Assembly (NCBI GenBank): GCA_022510425.1
Contig: JAFLTO010000007.1
Location: forward strand, 62,001 to 126,000
Length of the DNA stretch: 64,000 nt
Origin: Muribaculaceae bacterium
Lineage (GTDB): Bacteria > Bacteroidota > Bacteroidia > Bacteroidales > Muribaculaceae
Direction: 5' to 3'
Shown piece after piece: positions 50,954 through 60,709 of the stretch. Position numbers and translations under genes: made by a program. Within the stretch, counting starts at the first letter, position 1. Every line of letters starts with the position of its first letter. The notes beneath the pieces were generated by a model. It was not told the origin of the DNA and did not search any database. It saw only the letters and a list, made by a program, of their open reading frames with translations.

Positions 50954-52518
50954 TTCTTTATGATTTTATTTCCATTAACAATATATAATCCTTTTCCGAG
51001 ATTCTCAAGGTCACCCACTTCAGTGGTTTCAAGCACTTTCACTCCTTGAATGTCATACACTATATATTTTCCATTCTTAGGTTCCTCAACCAAAGATTCC
51101 ACTCCCCCCATGGGATTCAGGTCGATGAAATAGTTGCTGTAATAAAAATCACTGAAATCCCAGTCATAATCCGCCAATTGTTCCGGTGTCAAAGCTCCTG
51201 AGAAAATGGTCATGTCATCATTCACAAGCACAACTCCGGTACCTCCCGGAACTGTGTCGTCGAGCCATTCGGAAATTTCCGGATAACTGTCTGCAAAATA
51301 TTCCTGCAGTGTGATGAATTCGTCAGCACCCGGTAACAATATATAGGTGGTGGGCACAGATTCAATACCTTTTGTTATCAATATTGTCCCATTGTTTAAC
51401 ACTTGGTTGGGGAAGAATCCTCCTTGCGGACATTTTATAGTTTCATAGCTATCGTCGAGGGTACTGAATTTATAAATTGCGCTGACCATATCTCCGTTTT
51501 CATCTTCCACTCCTCCACGCATCAGGAAATAATCTCCTGAAGGATGCATGGCCATATCATTCGCAGCGAAAGATGGGGTGGTACGGAGAACTTCACCATA
51601 AATTCTGATATAATCTCTTATTGCCTCAACTTGTCCATAATACCATTCGTTGTAAGAAGTAACAGCTGCCGCATAGGCATCATACTCATCATCAAGCATA
51701 TAGTCTGCAGGATTAGGATAAGGCCCCATGCCGGTGGAATAAGCCTCGAAGGCAGTTAAATAAGCATCCTTTCTAAGGCCGCTCATGAAATTTTCAGGAT
51801 CCGGGAAGGCAGGTTCGTTTAGCCACGGATTCACGGGTATATCTATTCCGGTAGGATTAAAACTTGATTCTGTCGGCAAGCCATAAGCCCATTCCCCTGA
51901 GTCATCCTGCTTAAAATATATAGGATATGAGAACATTCCCCGCCAGTCCTGAACCTGACCCACCACTGTCTTGGCATCATCACTCATCCATACAGCTGTG
52001 ACGAATTGCGGTGCAGCACCGAAAAAATCTTCTTTAGGATAAGGTAGTATAGTGGGTTCTCCTACATTTCCACTCTCATCCACAGTAGCTATGAAGGGTA
52101 CATAACTCACGCCATCTCGTTTTGTATTATTGAGAATACCCGCTATATAAGTACCATCCTTGGTGATAGCATTTATGTCACAGAACCAATAATTATCACC
52201 TCCTATAGCTTCAGGGAAATAAGTCTTTCCCTTATAGAATAAAGCACCTACATCATTGGCATCTCCTACTGCCATTCCATTATTGGCGACTGCATTGCCA
52301 AGTCCGAGAACACATGGACTATGGTAAATATTTTCTCCCGTTTCATAATTATACATACTTGCATCTCCGGCTCGGCTACCCATCCATTTTCCATTAGGTG
52401 ACATCTTGAGAACATACACCCCGGTTTCATACTTTGGTTCTACCAATTCTCGGGCACTTCCGATAAAGGGTATCAATAACCCTGTTGCAATCAATAATGT
52501 CCTTTTCATTTTCATCAT
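50950..52518 (-). CDS. Secreted beta-propeller-like protein with sorting tail, paralogue D
   Basis: At 522 aa this is the twin of the downstream gene: VYVLKMSPNGKWMGSRAGDASMYNYETG, GLGNAVANNGMAVGDANDVGALFY, AVWMSDDAKTVVGQVQDWRGMFSYPI. Signal MKRTLLIATGLLIPFIGSA precedes. The tail GKGLYIVNGNKIIKK is diverged but recognisable. The pair results from a tandem duplication. Start chosen at the first ATG of MMKMK; the third is equally possible. Confidence 0.72.
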   Translation of the reverse strand: MMKMKRTLLIATGLLIPFIGSARELVEPKYETGVYVLKMSPNGKWMGSRAGDASMYNYETGENIYHSPCVLGLGNAVANNGMAVGDANDVGALFYKGKTYFPEAIGGDNYWFCDINAITKDGTYIAGILNNTKRDGVSYVPFIATVDESGNVGEPTILPYPKEDFFGAAPQFVTAVWMSDDAKTVVGQVQDWRGMFSYPIYFKQDDSGEWAYGLPTESSFNPTGIDIPVNPWLNEPAFPDPENFMSGLRKDAYLTAFEAYSTGMGPYPNPADYMLDDEYDAYAAAVTSYNEWYYGQVEAIRDYIRIYGEVLRTTPSFAANDMAMHPSGDYFLMRGGVEDENGDMVSAIYKFSTLDDSYETIKCPQGGFFPNQVLNNGTILITKGIESVPTTYILLPGADEFITLQEYFADSYPEISEWLDDTVPGGTGVVLVNDDMTIFSGALTPEQLADYDWDFSDFYYSNYFIDLNPMGGVESLVEEPKNGKYIVYDIQGVKVLETTEVGDLENLGKGLYIVNGNKIIKK

Positions 52519-52569
52519 AATTTTTATTGTGCTGTCTATTGATCAGATTATAAATGGTGAAGCCAATTT

Positions 52570-54357
52570 TTATAAAATCACTTTCTTCCCGTTTATGATG
52601 TAAATACCTTTTCTGAGATTTCTTATTTGGGTGGCATCATCTGTTTCCAACACCTTCAAGCCCTGCAGACTGTAAACTACAGCTTTACCATCTTCTTTCT
52701 CAATGGCACCCACTCCTGCATTTGTATTGGAAATACTTGTCTTGGCTGAATTAACCACTTCTCCCGTGTTTTTGTCAAGCAACAACGCTATGATCTCACA
52801 TTCGGAAATATTTTCCACATATTCACAACTCAGACTTCTTTGATAATTATATTCCGTTCCTGCTTTTATTTCTGAAGGAACGCTTCCATTTATACCATAG
52901 GTGGTTTCTATCAAACGTCCCACTTCATTATAATAGGTATCCGGAACTTTTGAAGGCTTATCGCTCCATCCATCAAGTTGTTCCTGTCCTCCGGAAAAAT
53001 AATTTGTCTGAGTGTAAGGTCCCACATTATCCTCCACTATCACATATGCAACTGCATACCTTGCATTTTGTTCATCAAAAGAAAATTCCACAGTTGAAGA
53101 AACTGCGATTTCGCCCGGGTTTCCGTCGTTTCCATTAATATATGTAGCACTTAAGTCTGTGAATCCGGCATAGGTTGGAAACTTAGTCAATTCTCCGAAA
53201 TAATAGGAAAGAGTTTCTATTGATGGTTCAAGGATATAAATAGATCGATTTATAAGAGCGCTTGGATATTGACCTTCACTAAAGGTGGTAGCGAAACTGG
53301 AATATGAAGGAACTTGCATTTCATCTCCATTATGGACGGCGATCCCATTGAAACCTTCATTGCCGTAATTCTCTTTCATATAGGCCATGCCAACAAGTCC
53401 AATTGGGCACCATCCGCACCATGTGCCGGTGAATTCTTCCACCACCATTTGTTGTCTGAAAGATTTGTCGGCGCTATTGACTGTTCCGGATACCTTATTG
53501 TCGAAATATGATTCTTCAACCTGAGAATTAACACATGTCACTTCTATAACCACCGGCTGGTTCTTCCCTCCAATGTCACTTTTTAAACCTGAAACTCTCA
53601 CTTTGCCGATTTCTCCCGAAGTGATTGGACCATTTTCTATGCTCACTTCCGTATTTTCAATTGATACTCCATTTACAGTGCAATTCAGGGCTACCTCCTT
53701 CACTGTTTTTACACCGTCGTTATAAATAGTGAACTCAGCATAGAAGGGTTGACCTACTTCCACCAATTCCGGCAATTTCAAATCCGAAACCTCTACTGAA
53801 TTTTGAGGAAGGTTATCACCCACCATAGCAATCTTAATACAAACGCTTCCATAAAATTTACCCACTTCTTCCCACTCATCGTAAGTATTGACAAAACTAC
53901 TATACGGATTTGAGGTCTTTATGTTGTCCATCCCTATCGGTTTATCAGAAGGGGAATTCACTTTGGCGCTATATCCCACAAAAAAGCCTTTTTCGGGTAT
54001 TGTGTAGGGGGAATCAAGGGTCACTATATTCCAACCGCCTTCTACTTCCATCGTAGCTGTTTGAGTGTAGAAAGGCTCTGAATCTAAAGATTCTGCAAGA
54101 AAAACCGTTATCTCATCAACCGAAGATTGTCCATAGCCTATGTTCACCTTGGTTAACAAGGCTCCGGCCCAGGTTTTTGCCAAATCTTCTGGAATTTCTA
54201 TGGCTGCCTTTTCTTCAGTAATTTTTGCATCAGTTGATCCCAACGATGATGAATAGGCGCCACAATAGCCGAACACTAAGGCTTCTTCATCAGCTTGAGC
54301 ATAGACACTTATTGCTGATAAGGCCAAAATAGATAGACTTATTATTTTTTTCTTCAT
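52570..54357 (-). CDS. Secreted Omp28-like thioredoxin-fold protein with sorting tail
   Basis: This 595-aa protein has a signal (MKKKIISLSILALSAISVYA). A beta-sandwich front part comes first, then an Omp28-type thioredoxin fold: MVVEEFTGTWCGWCPIGLVG with a CGWC centre near residue 314, and IAVHNGDEM. The tail RKGIYIINGKKVIL is the sorting signal. It is clearly homologous to the 54446 product. The CGWCP motif may act in thiol chemistry or merely bind. Location is probably the cell surface. Confidence 0.78.
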   Translation of the reverse strand: MKKKIISLSILALSAISVYAQADEEALVFGYCGAYSSSLGSTDAKITEEKAAIEIPEDLAKTWAGALLTKVNIGYGQSSVDEITVFLAESLDSEPFYTQTATMEVEGGWNIVTLDSPYTIPEKGFFVGYSAKVNSPSDKPIGMDNIKTSNPYSSFVNTYDEWEEVGKFYGSVCIKIAMVGDNLPQNSVEVSDLKLPELVEVGQPFYAEFTIYNDGVKTVKEVALNCTVNGVSIENTEVSIENGPITSGEIGKVRVSGLKSDIGGKNQPVVIEVTCVNSQVEESYFDNKVSGTVNSADKSFRQQMVVEEFTGTWCGWCPIGLVGMAYMKENYGNEGFNGIAVHNGDEMQVPSYSSFATTFSEGQYPSALINRSIYILEPSIETLSYYFGELTKFPTYAGFTDLSATYINGNDGNPGEIAVSSTVEFSFDEQNARYAVAYVIVEDNVGPYTQTNYFSGGQEQLDGWSDKPSKVPDTYYNEVGRLIETTYGINGSVPSEIKAGTEYNYQRSLSCEYVENISECEIIALLLDKNTGEVVNSAKTSISNTNAGVGAIEKEDGKAVVYSLQGLKVLETDDATQIRNLRKGIYIINGKKVIL

Positions 54358-54391
54358 GACAGTTGGTTAGACAGATAATGGTTGGTGGAAA

Positions 54392-54432
54392 TTTAGGGTT
54401 GAATGACCCTTTTGTGTACATCCAACCCTAAA
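54392..54432. terminator. Hairpin between the two Omp28-like genes
   Basis: TTTAGGGTTG pairs with CAACCCTAAA around a 21-nt loop. There is no T-run on the minus strand, so it may attenuate or stabilise the mRNA and not terminate it. Confidence 0.45.
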
Positions 54433-54445
54433 ATATGGTTAATTC

Positions 54446-56428
54446 TTAAAATACTACCTTCTTGCCGTTGATAATGTAAATACCTTTAGGTAGTGAGTTT
54501 ACAAGTGTTGCATCTTTTGTCTCAAGCACTTTAATTCCTTGTGGATTATACACGCGGTAGAGGCCGTTAACAGGTTCTGCCATAATACCTTCGACACCGG
54601 CCTGGCCCTCTAAGCTAACTTGGGCCGCATTCATGATTACTCCGGTTTGAGTATTGAGCAACATTGCCACAACATAACAGTTATTTATATCTATTTCCAC
54701 ATCTGTGTCATTGATATTATTGACAATAGTTTCCACAGGGATTGTCACTGAATATTCATAATCCTTTCCTCCTTCAATATAAGAAGGCATGCTGTTGTTT
54801 ATTCCAAATCCCGAATCAATATATCGTGCCACTAAATCATAAGTTGTGGAAACCTTTGATCCTCGATCGCTCCAGCCCGGCATTTCTCCGTTGGCACCTC
54901 CAGCAAAATAATTGGTCTGAGTATAAGGACCCACTTTGTTTTCTTTCACCACAAACGCAAATGCATAACTGGCATCTGTTTGTTCTGCCGCCAATGTAGC
55001 TGTAGCGGTTGCTGTGATTTCATTGGACTCTTCATTATAAAGTGCCTTTATACCAACTTTAACATAAGTCGGTAATTCTTTATATGCCGCGAAAAGCTGT
55101 TCCAAGCTTTCAACACTGGGATCAAAATATTCCGACCTGTCCATAACTGCACTCGGGAAAGAACCTCCGGAAAAAACTTCTACCATATCTACATAGGAGG
55201 AGGCTTCCATTTGGTCATTGTAGTGCACTGCTATTCCAATGAATCCCTGGTCGGAATAATTTTCATCCATATATTCCATACCAACCATTCCTCTTGGACA
55301 CCATCCGCACCATGTGCCGGTGAATTCTTCAGCCACTACATTCCTTGGATAAGTTTCCGGAACAATTGACATTTGTGACAGCAACATTTCACCGAAGTCT
55401 ACTTCTTCGTCATCATATATCAATTTATTGATGGTAAATACCACAGGCAGATTGACTCCCAAAACATCCTCAGGAGCTTTGCCACTCACTTCAACATAAC
55501 CTAATTTACCGAATTCTACTCCGCCATTTCCCTGTCCATATAAATCTACCTTAACATCAGTAGCTTCTTCTCCTCCAATGGTATAGGTCACATCCATGTC
55601 AGTTATCATCTGCTGACCTATGTTCAGTAAAGTGAATCCGGCAGAAAATTCTTCTCCTTGAAGCACCATATCATCCGGGAACAGCACTCCGGGCAATGCA
55701 TCAGTCTGAGCGGTCATTTCTCCTTGCATCTCAAATCTGATACAAAGGTTACCATATAGCTCTCCAATGTGCATATAACTCATTTCACCATTAGCCCCAA
55801 TTGAAAGTCCTACATAGTCTCCAAGATTCCAGTCGGAATACATATAGTCTGTACAGATAGGATAGCTTGAACCGGAAGTCAATTGGGTCTGGAATCCTAC
55901 ATAAAATGGATTACCGTCTATAGTGTAAGGTTCGTCCAATTCCACTTCGTTCCAGATCTGTTCGATAACGCCTTGACCTGATGAGTCAAAACTGATGGCA
56001 TCGTATTTAAGGGTAGCCGGTTGCAACATCTCCGCCTCACCATTCAAGTCTTTGGTAATATACAAATTGACTTTCTTATTGCTTGTATAACCTAAAGCTA
56101 TAAACATTTTCGTGATTTTCATTCCTTCCCATCCTTTTGACATATAGGTTGGAATTTCTATGGCTTCTTCTTGCACATAACCGGCATAAGCTTCTCCAAA
56201 CCCAAAGGCCTGTCCGATGCCTGCACAATAACCGAATTCATAGGTATCTTCTCCGGTGCGAGTCAATATGCCCTGTTGGTTCCTGCCACCGATTATTCTT
56301 TTGATATCATTTTTTCCGGAAAATTCTTTTCCCGGTAGAGCTCTTTCAAGCTGCATCGGAATCATATCCTCTGCCGCAACACTCAAGAATGCTCCTAAAC
56401 CCAATATGGTGAAGAGAAGTTTTTTCAT
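54446..56428 (-). CDS. Secreted Omp28-like thioredoxin-fold protein with sorting tail
   Basis: This 660-aa protein has a signal (MKKLLFTILGLGAFLSVAA). The front part has FGYCAGIGQAFGFGEAY and a sandwich as in its neighbour (YCGAYSSSLG there). The Omp28-like fold carries VVAEEFTGTWCGWCPRGMVG and IAVHYNDQM. The tail is PKGIYIINGKKVVF. The paralogues at 52570 and here, plus the 57204 lipoprotein, form a set of Omp28-like proteins in one operon. Role unknown. Confidence 0.78.
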   Translation of the reverse strand: MKKLLFTILGLGAFLSVAAEDMIPMQLERALPGKEFSGKNDIKRIIGGRNQQGILTRTGEDTYEFGYCAGIGQAFGFGEAYAGYVQEEAIEIPTYMSKGWEGMKITKMFIALGYTSNKKVNLYITKDLNGEAEMLQPATLKYDAISFDSSGQGVIEQIWNEVELDEPYTIDGNPFYVGFQTQLTSGSSYPICTDYMYSDWNLGDYVGLSIGANGEMSYMHIGELYGNLCIRFEMQGEMTAQTDALPGVLFPDDMVLQGEEFSAGFTLLNIGQQMITDMDVTYTIGGEEATDVKVDLYGQGNGGVEFGKLGYVEVSGKAPEDVLGVNLPVVFTINKLIYDDEEVDFGEMLLSQMSIVPETYPRNVVAEEFTGTWCGWCPRGMVGMEYMDENYSDQGFIGIAVHYNDQMEASSYVDMVEVFSGGSFPSAVMDRSEYFDPSVESLEQLFAAYKELPTYVKVGIKALYNEESNEITATATATLAAEQTDASYAFAFVVKENKVGPYTQTNYFAGGANGEMPGWSDRGSKVSTTYDLVARYIDSGFGINNSMPSYIEGGKDYEYSVTIPVETIVNNINDTDVEIDINNCYVVAMLLNTQTGVIMNAAQVSLEGQAGVEGIMAEPVNGLYRVYNPQGIKVLETKDATLVNSLPKGIYIINGKKVVF

Positions 56429-56438
56429 TGTCCCGTGT

Positions 56439-57155
56439 TTACTTAATGATAATTTTTGAAGATTTCACTGCCTGACCTTTATTGTTGGTCAAACGATAGA
56501 GATAGATACCCTTTGAAAGACTTTCCAAACCTACAGAGCCATTACCGGCAACTGCTTGGTTCAAAACTGTCTTTCCGCTCAAACTGTAGACACTCAGAAG
56601 TGAATTGCCGGTAACATCATAGGTAAGTGAATGGCCATTGAATACTACTGAATTTTTGTCAGCTTCAAATGAATCCACTCCGGCATTAACGTCACCCATT
56701 TTTACGGTCATAGTCACAACAGAAGATGTATCTCCTGTAACCCACGCTGTCAATACGGTCTCGATGGCCGGCAATTGATAAGAATCCAACTCATCATTGG
56801 CCACTACTTCTGTATAGTCAAAATTCAAATTCAAAGGCACTCCGGCTTTCAGTGTAACGTTCTCTTTTATAGGAGTAAAGCCTGTTTCACATGTACCTCC
56901 GGCACACAGGTTGATCTGTACGTTTGAGGCAGCCTGGATGTTTACAACAACATCAGTTTCTGAATAAATATATATATGGGGATCTATGAATATCTCTGTC
57001 TTGGATTTGCCCTGCGGATTTTCTTCATATCCCTCGAATACGTAAGTGGTCCCGGTCAGGTTATCTCCCCCGCGGGTTTGGAACTGAATACCTTGCGCTG
57101 CCATAGGTACCAAGGTGCCGGCGCAAACAAGTGTAGCAAGTAAAAGTTTCTTCAT
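56439..57155 (-). CDS. Small secreted protein with canonical type IX sorting domain
   Basis: This 238-aa protein has a signal (MKKLLLATLVCAGTLVPMAAQ). The middle holds CAGGTCETG, a close Cys pair, in a beta domain. The C-terminal 75 residues are a full type A sorting domain: LLSVYSLSGKTVLNQAVAG, LESLSKGIYLYRLTNNKGQ, ending in SSKIIIK. This differs from the short KGIYIINGKK tail of the others and is the best direct evidence that the cluster uses type IX secretion. It lies 10 nt before the next gene. Confidence 0.75.
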   Translation of the reverse strand: MKKLLLATLVCAGTLVPMAAQGIQFQTRGGDNLTGTTYVFEGYEENPQGKSKTEIFIDPHIYIYSETDVVVNIQAASNVQINLCAGGTCETGFTPIKENVTLKAGVPLNLNFDYTEVVANDELDSYQLPAIETVLTAWVTGDTSSVVTMTVKMGDVNAGVDSFEADKNSVVFNGHSLTYDVTGNSLLSVYSLSGKTVLNQAVAGNGSVGLESLSKGIYLYRLTNNKGQAVKSSKIIIK

Positions 57156-57203
57156 AGCTTATAGTGTTTTATTGATTCAAATTTATTTATAATTGATTAA
57201 AAA

Positions 57204-57989
57204 TCATTCAACTTTACATTTGTTAACAACAATAACTCCTGAATCATTATAGACAAAACCTACAATGTAAAGATTATTAACATTCCAGTCGTTGATTTCT
57301 TCTTCTTGATTGGCAAGAACTTCAATACTGTTGTAAAAATGTTCCGTATCCCCGTTAACCATATCAATTTCTTGGCCCCATTCTCCATTTACACAAGCTC
57401 TGAACACATTGTTGTGTACATAGTCGTATATTCTATCGCTTCCGTCTCGTTGATAGCCGATAATACCATTTTCAACGACCCATAATTGCAATGCCCCTTT
57501 ATTACTTCCCTCTGAAACCAAATCGGTTGTGATATTGATTGTCTTCCCGTCGGCAGAAAGTTCGGCACTTAGGTCCAAATCCATATTAGCCGGATACAAG
57601 CCGTCTTTACGGATCGCAGTGCTCCATGAGTCATAATTCAAAACTCCGCTGTTTCTGTCTATCACTCCACAAGGATAGGCAGTGATTTTCCAGTGGTCGG
57701 CATAAATGTCGCCTTCTTCCTGCATCAAGCCTCCGTCTTCTGCCGGAATCCCAAATGATCCCGCATGTATGCTCACTACTACTAAATTCTCCCCGAACTG
57801 GTCCTGAAGTTTCTCTATAACGGCATGAGCATCGGGACAGTTAACGCAGTTTTGACCGGTAAATTCCTCCAACAACACTTTTCTTTCAAGCGGTCGGTTT
57901 TCTACCGGGATATATCTTTCATCTTCTTTTATATTGTCACAGGCTATCAGGAACGGTAATGTTGCTATTAGTAAGAATAACTTTTTCAT
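57204..57989 (-). CDS. Omp28-like lipoprotein
   Basis: I start at 57989 (MKKLFLLIATLPFLIACDN), giving 261 residues with a clear lipobox. The longer frame overlaps the upstream gene and adds no signal. RKVLLEEFTGQNCVNCPDAHAV gives a CVNC centre in a thioredoxin-like fold. VVSIHAGSFGIP and YPCGVIDRN follow. It matches the Omp28 family (PF11551). No sorting tail. It is 19 nt after the DUF6029 gene, a standard Bacteroidales neighbourhood. Confidence 0.85.
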   Translation of the reverse strand: MKKLFLLIATLPFLIACDNIKEDERYIPVENRPLERKVLLEEFTGQNCVNCPDAHAVIEKLQDQFGENLVVVSIHAGSFGIPAEDGGLMQEEGDIYADHWKITAYPCGVIDRNSGVLNYDSWSTAIRKDGLYPANMDLDLSAELSADGKTINITTDLVSEGSNKGALQLWVVENGIIGYQRDGSDRIYDYVHNNVFRACVNGEWGQEIDMVNGDTEHFYNSIEVLANQEEEINDWNVNNLYIVGFVYNDSGVIVVNKCKVE

Positions 57990-58008
57990 CTTTTGCTTTT
58001 GATTAGGA

Positions 58009-59760
58009 TTAGAAATTATAATTATAGGAAATCTGGACACCTCTGAATGCCGGCACATATCTGCAGACACCGCCGGCGCAATTGTATCCGGCTCTTGTCC
58101 TTCCATAACCAATCATCAGACGATTGGATTTATAATTGGCTGTCACGGCTGCCATGTAATAATGAGTACCCGTGCCGCCACAATTCCACATATCGCTCAA
58201 GGAGAACATCAGATAGGGCAACACTGACACCTCTGCCAGGCCATATGCCCAGTCCTTGTCATCCTGCTTGGTGGAAAGATATTGCAATTCCCATCTTGCA
58301 GTCACTTTCTTTGACATGGTCCACTTTCCTTCCAAAATGAAAATATTTGAATGGATGTTTCCTCCATGCCCTTCCACTACTGTTTGATTATACAACTGAT
58401 TGACGTAGGTGAAATCCAAAATAAGATCTCTCACTACTCTTTTTTCAATCTGCACATTGATATCTCTGTAGTAGGTCTCTCCCATCTTGAAAAATGAAGT
58501 GTGACCGCCGTTGGTGCCATATTGTGACCCCTCGAAAAGATCGGTGCCATATCTTCTGAGCCCTTTAATCAACGCGGCGTTGATTTTTATCATTGTTCCA
58601 TATTTCCCTCCCAACGCTGTCTTGCGGGGGAAACGGTAATTAAATTGTGCCTGAAAGGCCCATTCTCCCGGAGCATCCTGGGTGGCATATGGATAAAGAG
58701 ATGCCAGGGCATAAGTACTCTGATAGGCGAAGGGTGGAAGGTTGTTGATATAGGTGGCTGCCTCGCTTTCCGACCTTCTTGACCTGAACGACATGTTTTC
58801 ACTACGTTTCACCTGTAACAGTGCCCCAAGTCCGCTCCTGGAATAAGAACCCGACAACATTATGGCATCACCATGAGGATAGGTGTATTTGTTGAAATAT
58901 GAAGGGTCTTGACTTTTCCATGCATATTCTGCCAATACGTTCCATCCGTTCTTACCAAACATGCTCCTGACGTCAAAGGCACTTACATGGGTTGGTAATT
59001 TCAATTTGTAGTCAACTCCCGGTACGTATATGTCCTCGTCTTTTTCATATTTCAATACGTAGGAGGCTCCGACTGTCCAACTCACTGCCTGGTCTGTAAG
59101 CTTCTGACTCAACTGGTCGATGTAAATTTCTGCATCGGCACCATATATCTGACTCTTAAGACTCCATTCCCAGAACCTTCTCTGCACGCCTCCAAGCACC
59201 GTGAATCTCATGCCGCGGAGATTCTTTGTGCTGAATCTTCCGCCTCGTATAGAGTTATCTATCCCTAAGCTACGGTCTTCATAGGTTCTAAGAATAAATC
59301 CGCTTCCGAACTGTTCATAGAAATCACCCACTGTAAGCTCGAAGTTCTTGATCTTACCCTTCACATAAATATTGGGCACTCCCCATCCTTTGAAATCCGG
59401 CTCGTATCCCGGTAAAGGATGCTCAAGATATTCCACCCTTAAGCCTGCATCTATATATTTGCTGTATAATGCAACATCCCCGTAGAGATTGCCGAGAATC
59501 TTTTCCTTATAGGTCTCTGTTCCGATTTCAACGTCTGTCTCGGGGAACAGCACATCGGCCTGGACACTACCGTGAACTGTTACAGTCTGCACTTTTTTCT
59601 TGGGGCCGACATATTCATACACGTCACTGTTCCTTGGTTCTTCTCCTGGAATGTAGGTATATTCTTCACCATTGGACACCGGTGTCTCACTTGGCTCTGC
59701 ATAACCGCATAATCCGCCTGAAAGTATCAGCGATAAGATAAGGGGCTTTAGAGGTTTCAC
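58009..59760 (-). CDS. DUF6029 outer-membrane barrel protein
   Basis: This 583-aa protein has a signal peptide (MKPLKPLILSLILSGGLCGYA). HGSVQADVLFPETD, YIDAGLRVEYLEHPLPGYEP and FYEQFGSGFILRTYEDRSLGID match the DUF6029 family of predicted barrel proteins. Many amphipathic strands follow, and it ends in an aromatic residue (NYNF), as outer-membrane barrels do. It sits between the TlpA-like redoxin and the Omp28 lipoprotein, a conserved trio. It may export or bind the products of the cluster. Role unknown. Confidence 0.78.
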   Translation of the reverse strand: MKPLKPLILSLILSGGLCGYAEPSETPVSNGEEYTYIPGEEPRNSDVYEYVGPKKKVQTVTVHGSVQADVLFPETDVEIGTETYKEKILGNLYGDVALYSKYIDAGLRVEYLEHPLPGYEPDFKGWGVPNIYVKGKIKNFELTVGDFYEQFGSGFILRTYEDRSLGIDNSIRGGRFSTKNLRGMRFTVLGGVQRRFWEWSLKSQIYGADAEIYIDQLSQKLTDQAVSWTVGASYVLKYEKDEDIYVPGVDYKLKLPTHVSAFDVRSMFGKNGWNVLAEYAWKSQDPSYFNKYTYPHGDAIMLSGSYSRSGLGALLQVKRSENMSFRSRRSESEAATYINNLPPFAYQSTYALASLYPYATQDAPGEWAFQAQFNYRFPRKTALGGKYGTMIKINAALIKGLRRYGTDLFEGSQYGTNGGHTSFFKMGETYYRDINVQIEKRVVRDLILDFTYVNQLYNQTVVEGHGGNIHSNIFILEGKWTMSKKVTARWELQYLSTKQDDKDWAYGLAEVSVLPYLMFSLSDMWNCGGTGTHYYMAAVTANYKSNRLMIGYGRTRAGYNCAGGVCRYVPAFRGVQISYNYNF

Positions 59761-59823
59761 CTTTTTCTTGATGTGGGTTAGTTTGTTCTTTGAGTGTTGA
59801 ATGGTTCCGTGGGTTAATCAGTT

Positions 59824-60309
59824 TTAGTCGAGCACTAACTCCCGGATTTTCTCAATGATATGGTTCTCACTTCCGTCGGTATATCCATTGCGGGTTTCCA
59901 CTATGTTGCCATCACCGTCTATTATCATTACATACGGAATCATCTGGATACCCAATGCCCTCTGGAGATCTTGGTTGGAATCAAGCAACACATCATATTC
60001 AAAACCTTCGCTGTCTACCAGCGGTTTCACCTTATGAACATTCTGCGCCTCATCTGTGGAAATTGCTATCAGTTTCATACCTGTTTCATCCTGCCAGTCT
60101 GCATAATATTCATTTATGGCACGAAGTTCCCTGAGACAAGGTTTACACCATGTTGCGAAAAAACTGATTACAAAAGGCTTACCATCGTTGCTTAAAGTTG
60201 CGGTATCAATAGTCTTGCCGTTTACGTCTTTCAGTTGCACCGAAGGCAACTGTGCTGATGCATATTGCACTCCTATGAGCAATAATGCTAATAATAATAA
60301 CTTTTTCAT
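59824..60309 (-). CDS. TlpA-family periplasmic redoxin
   Basis: I start at 60309 (MKKLLLLALLLIGVQYASA), giving 161 residues. VQLKDVNGKTIDTATLSND leads to FFATWCKPCLRELRAI with the CKPC centre. IPYVMIIDGDGNIVETRNGY holds the cis-Pro loop. It is a periplasmic thiol-disulfide protein and the first gene of the export cluster. Neighbours with CxxC motifs are possible clients. Confidence 0.9.
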   Translation of the reverse strand: MKKLLLLALLLIGVQYASAQLPSVQLKDVNGKTIDTATLSNDGKPFVISFFATWCKPCLRELRAINEYYADWQDETGMKLIAISTDEAQNVHKVKPLVDSEGFEYDVLLDSNQDLQRALGIQMIPYVMIIDGDGNIVETRNGYTDGSENHIIEKIRELVLD

Positions 60310-60604
60310 ATCGAGTCTCAATCTTTTTAGTTTAGTCTTACTTTGGGTTTAAGGTTAAAATAATTTTATGGCTTCAGCTCGGTTTTACGCTTTAGCCTCC
60401 GGACACGTCCGGTGTGTGTTCATGGTATATTTATAAGACTTCCTTTTCGAAATATAGTTTATTCGCTATCAAAGTTTCTTAACTTTCGAAAAAGCAAGTT
60501 GGACTCCCAAATATTGCAAATACTTTTATTCCTATTTACAAAGGTATACAAACATTTTCAATTATACAAATTCATTTTTGGAGGCGTTAAATATCTGTGT
60601 ATAC
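60310..60604. other. Regulatory region upstream of the TlpA gene
   Basis: The 295 nt hold no gene. There is no exact TAnnTTTG on the minus strand. A perfect dyad CCGGAC-AC-GTCCGG is centred at 60405, and an AT-rich stretch with CAAAGTTT near 60468 could be an imperfect -7 box. The far end joins the secG terminator. Confidence 0.4.
60399..60412. promoter_or_regulatory. CCGGAC-AC-GTCCGG dyad
   Basis: A perfect 6-bp inverted repeat with a 2-nt centre, GC-rich in an AT-rich surround, 90 nt upstream of the first gene of the export cluster. It could be an operator; the loop is too short for a hairpin terminator. Confidence 0.4.
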
Positions 60605-60630
60605 AAAAAGCTCCCGAATGGGAGCTTTTT
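60605..60630. terminator. Terminator of the secG operon
   Basis: AAAAAGCTCCC and GGGAGCTTTTT form a perfect 11-bp stem with the loop GAAT. It is symmetric, so it can act on both strands. It lies 80 nt past the secG stop. Confidence 0.88.
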
Positions 60631-60709
60631 AAGAATTTATCACACCTATTTTTCTATTAAATAGGTATAAAAAAGCTATTTCTTAATTTTATTAAAAATT
60701 AATTAAAAC

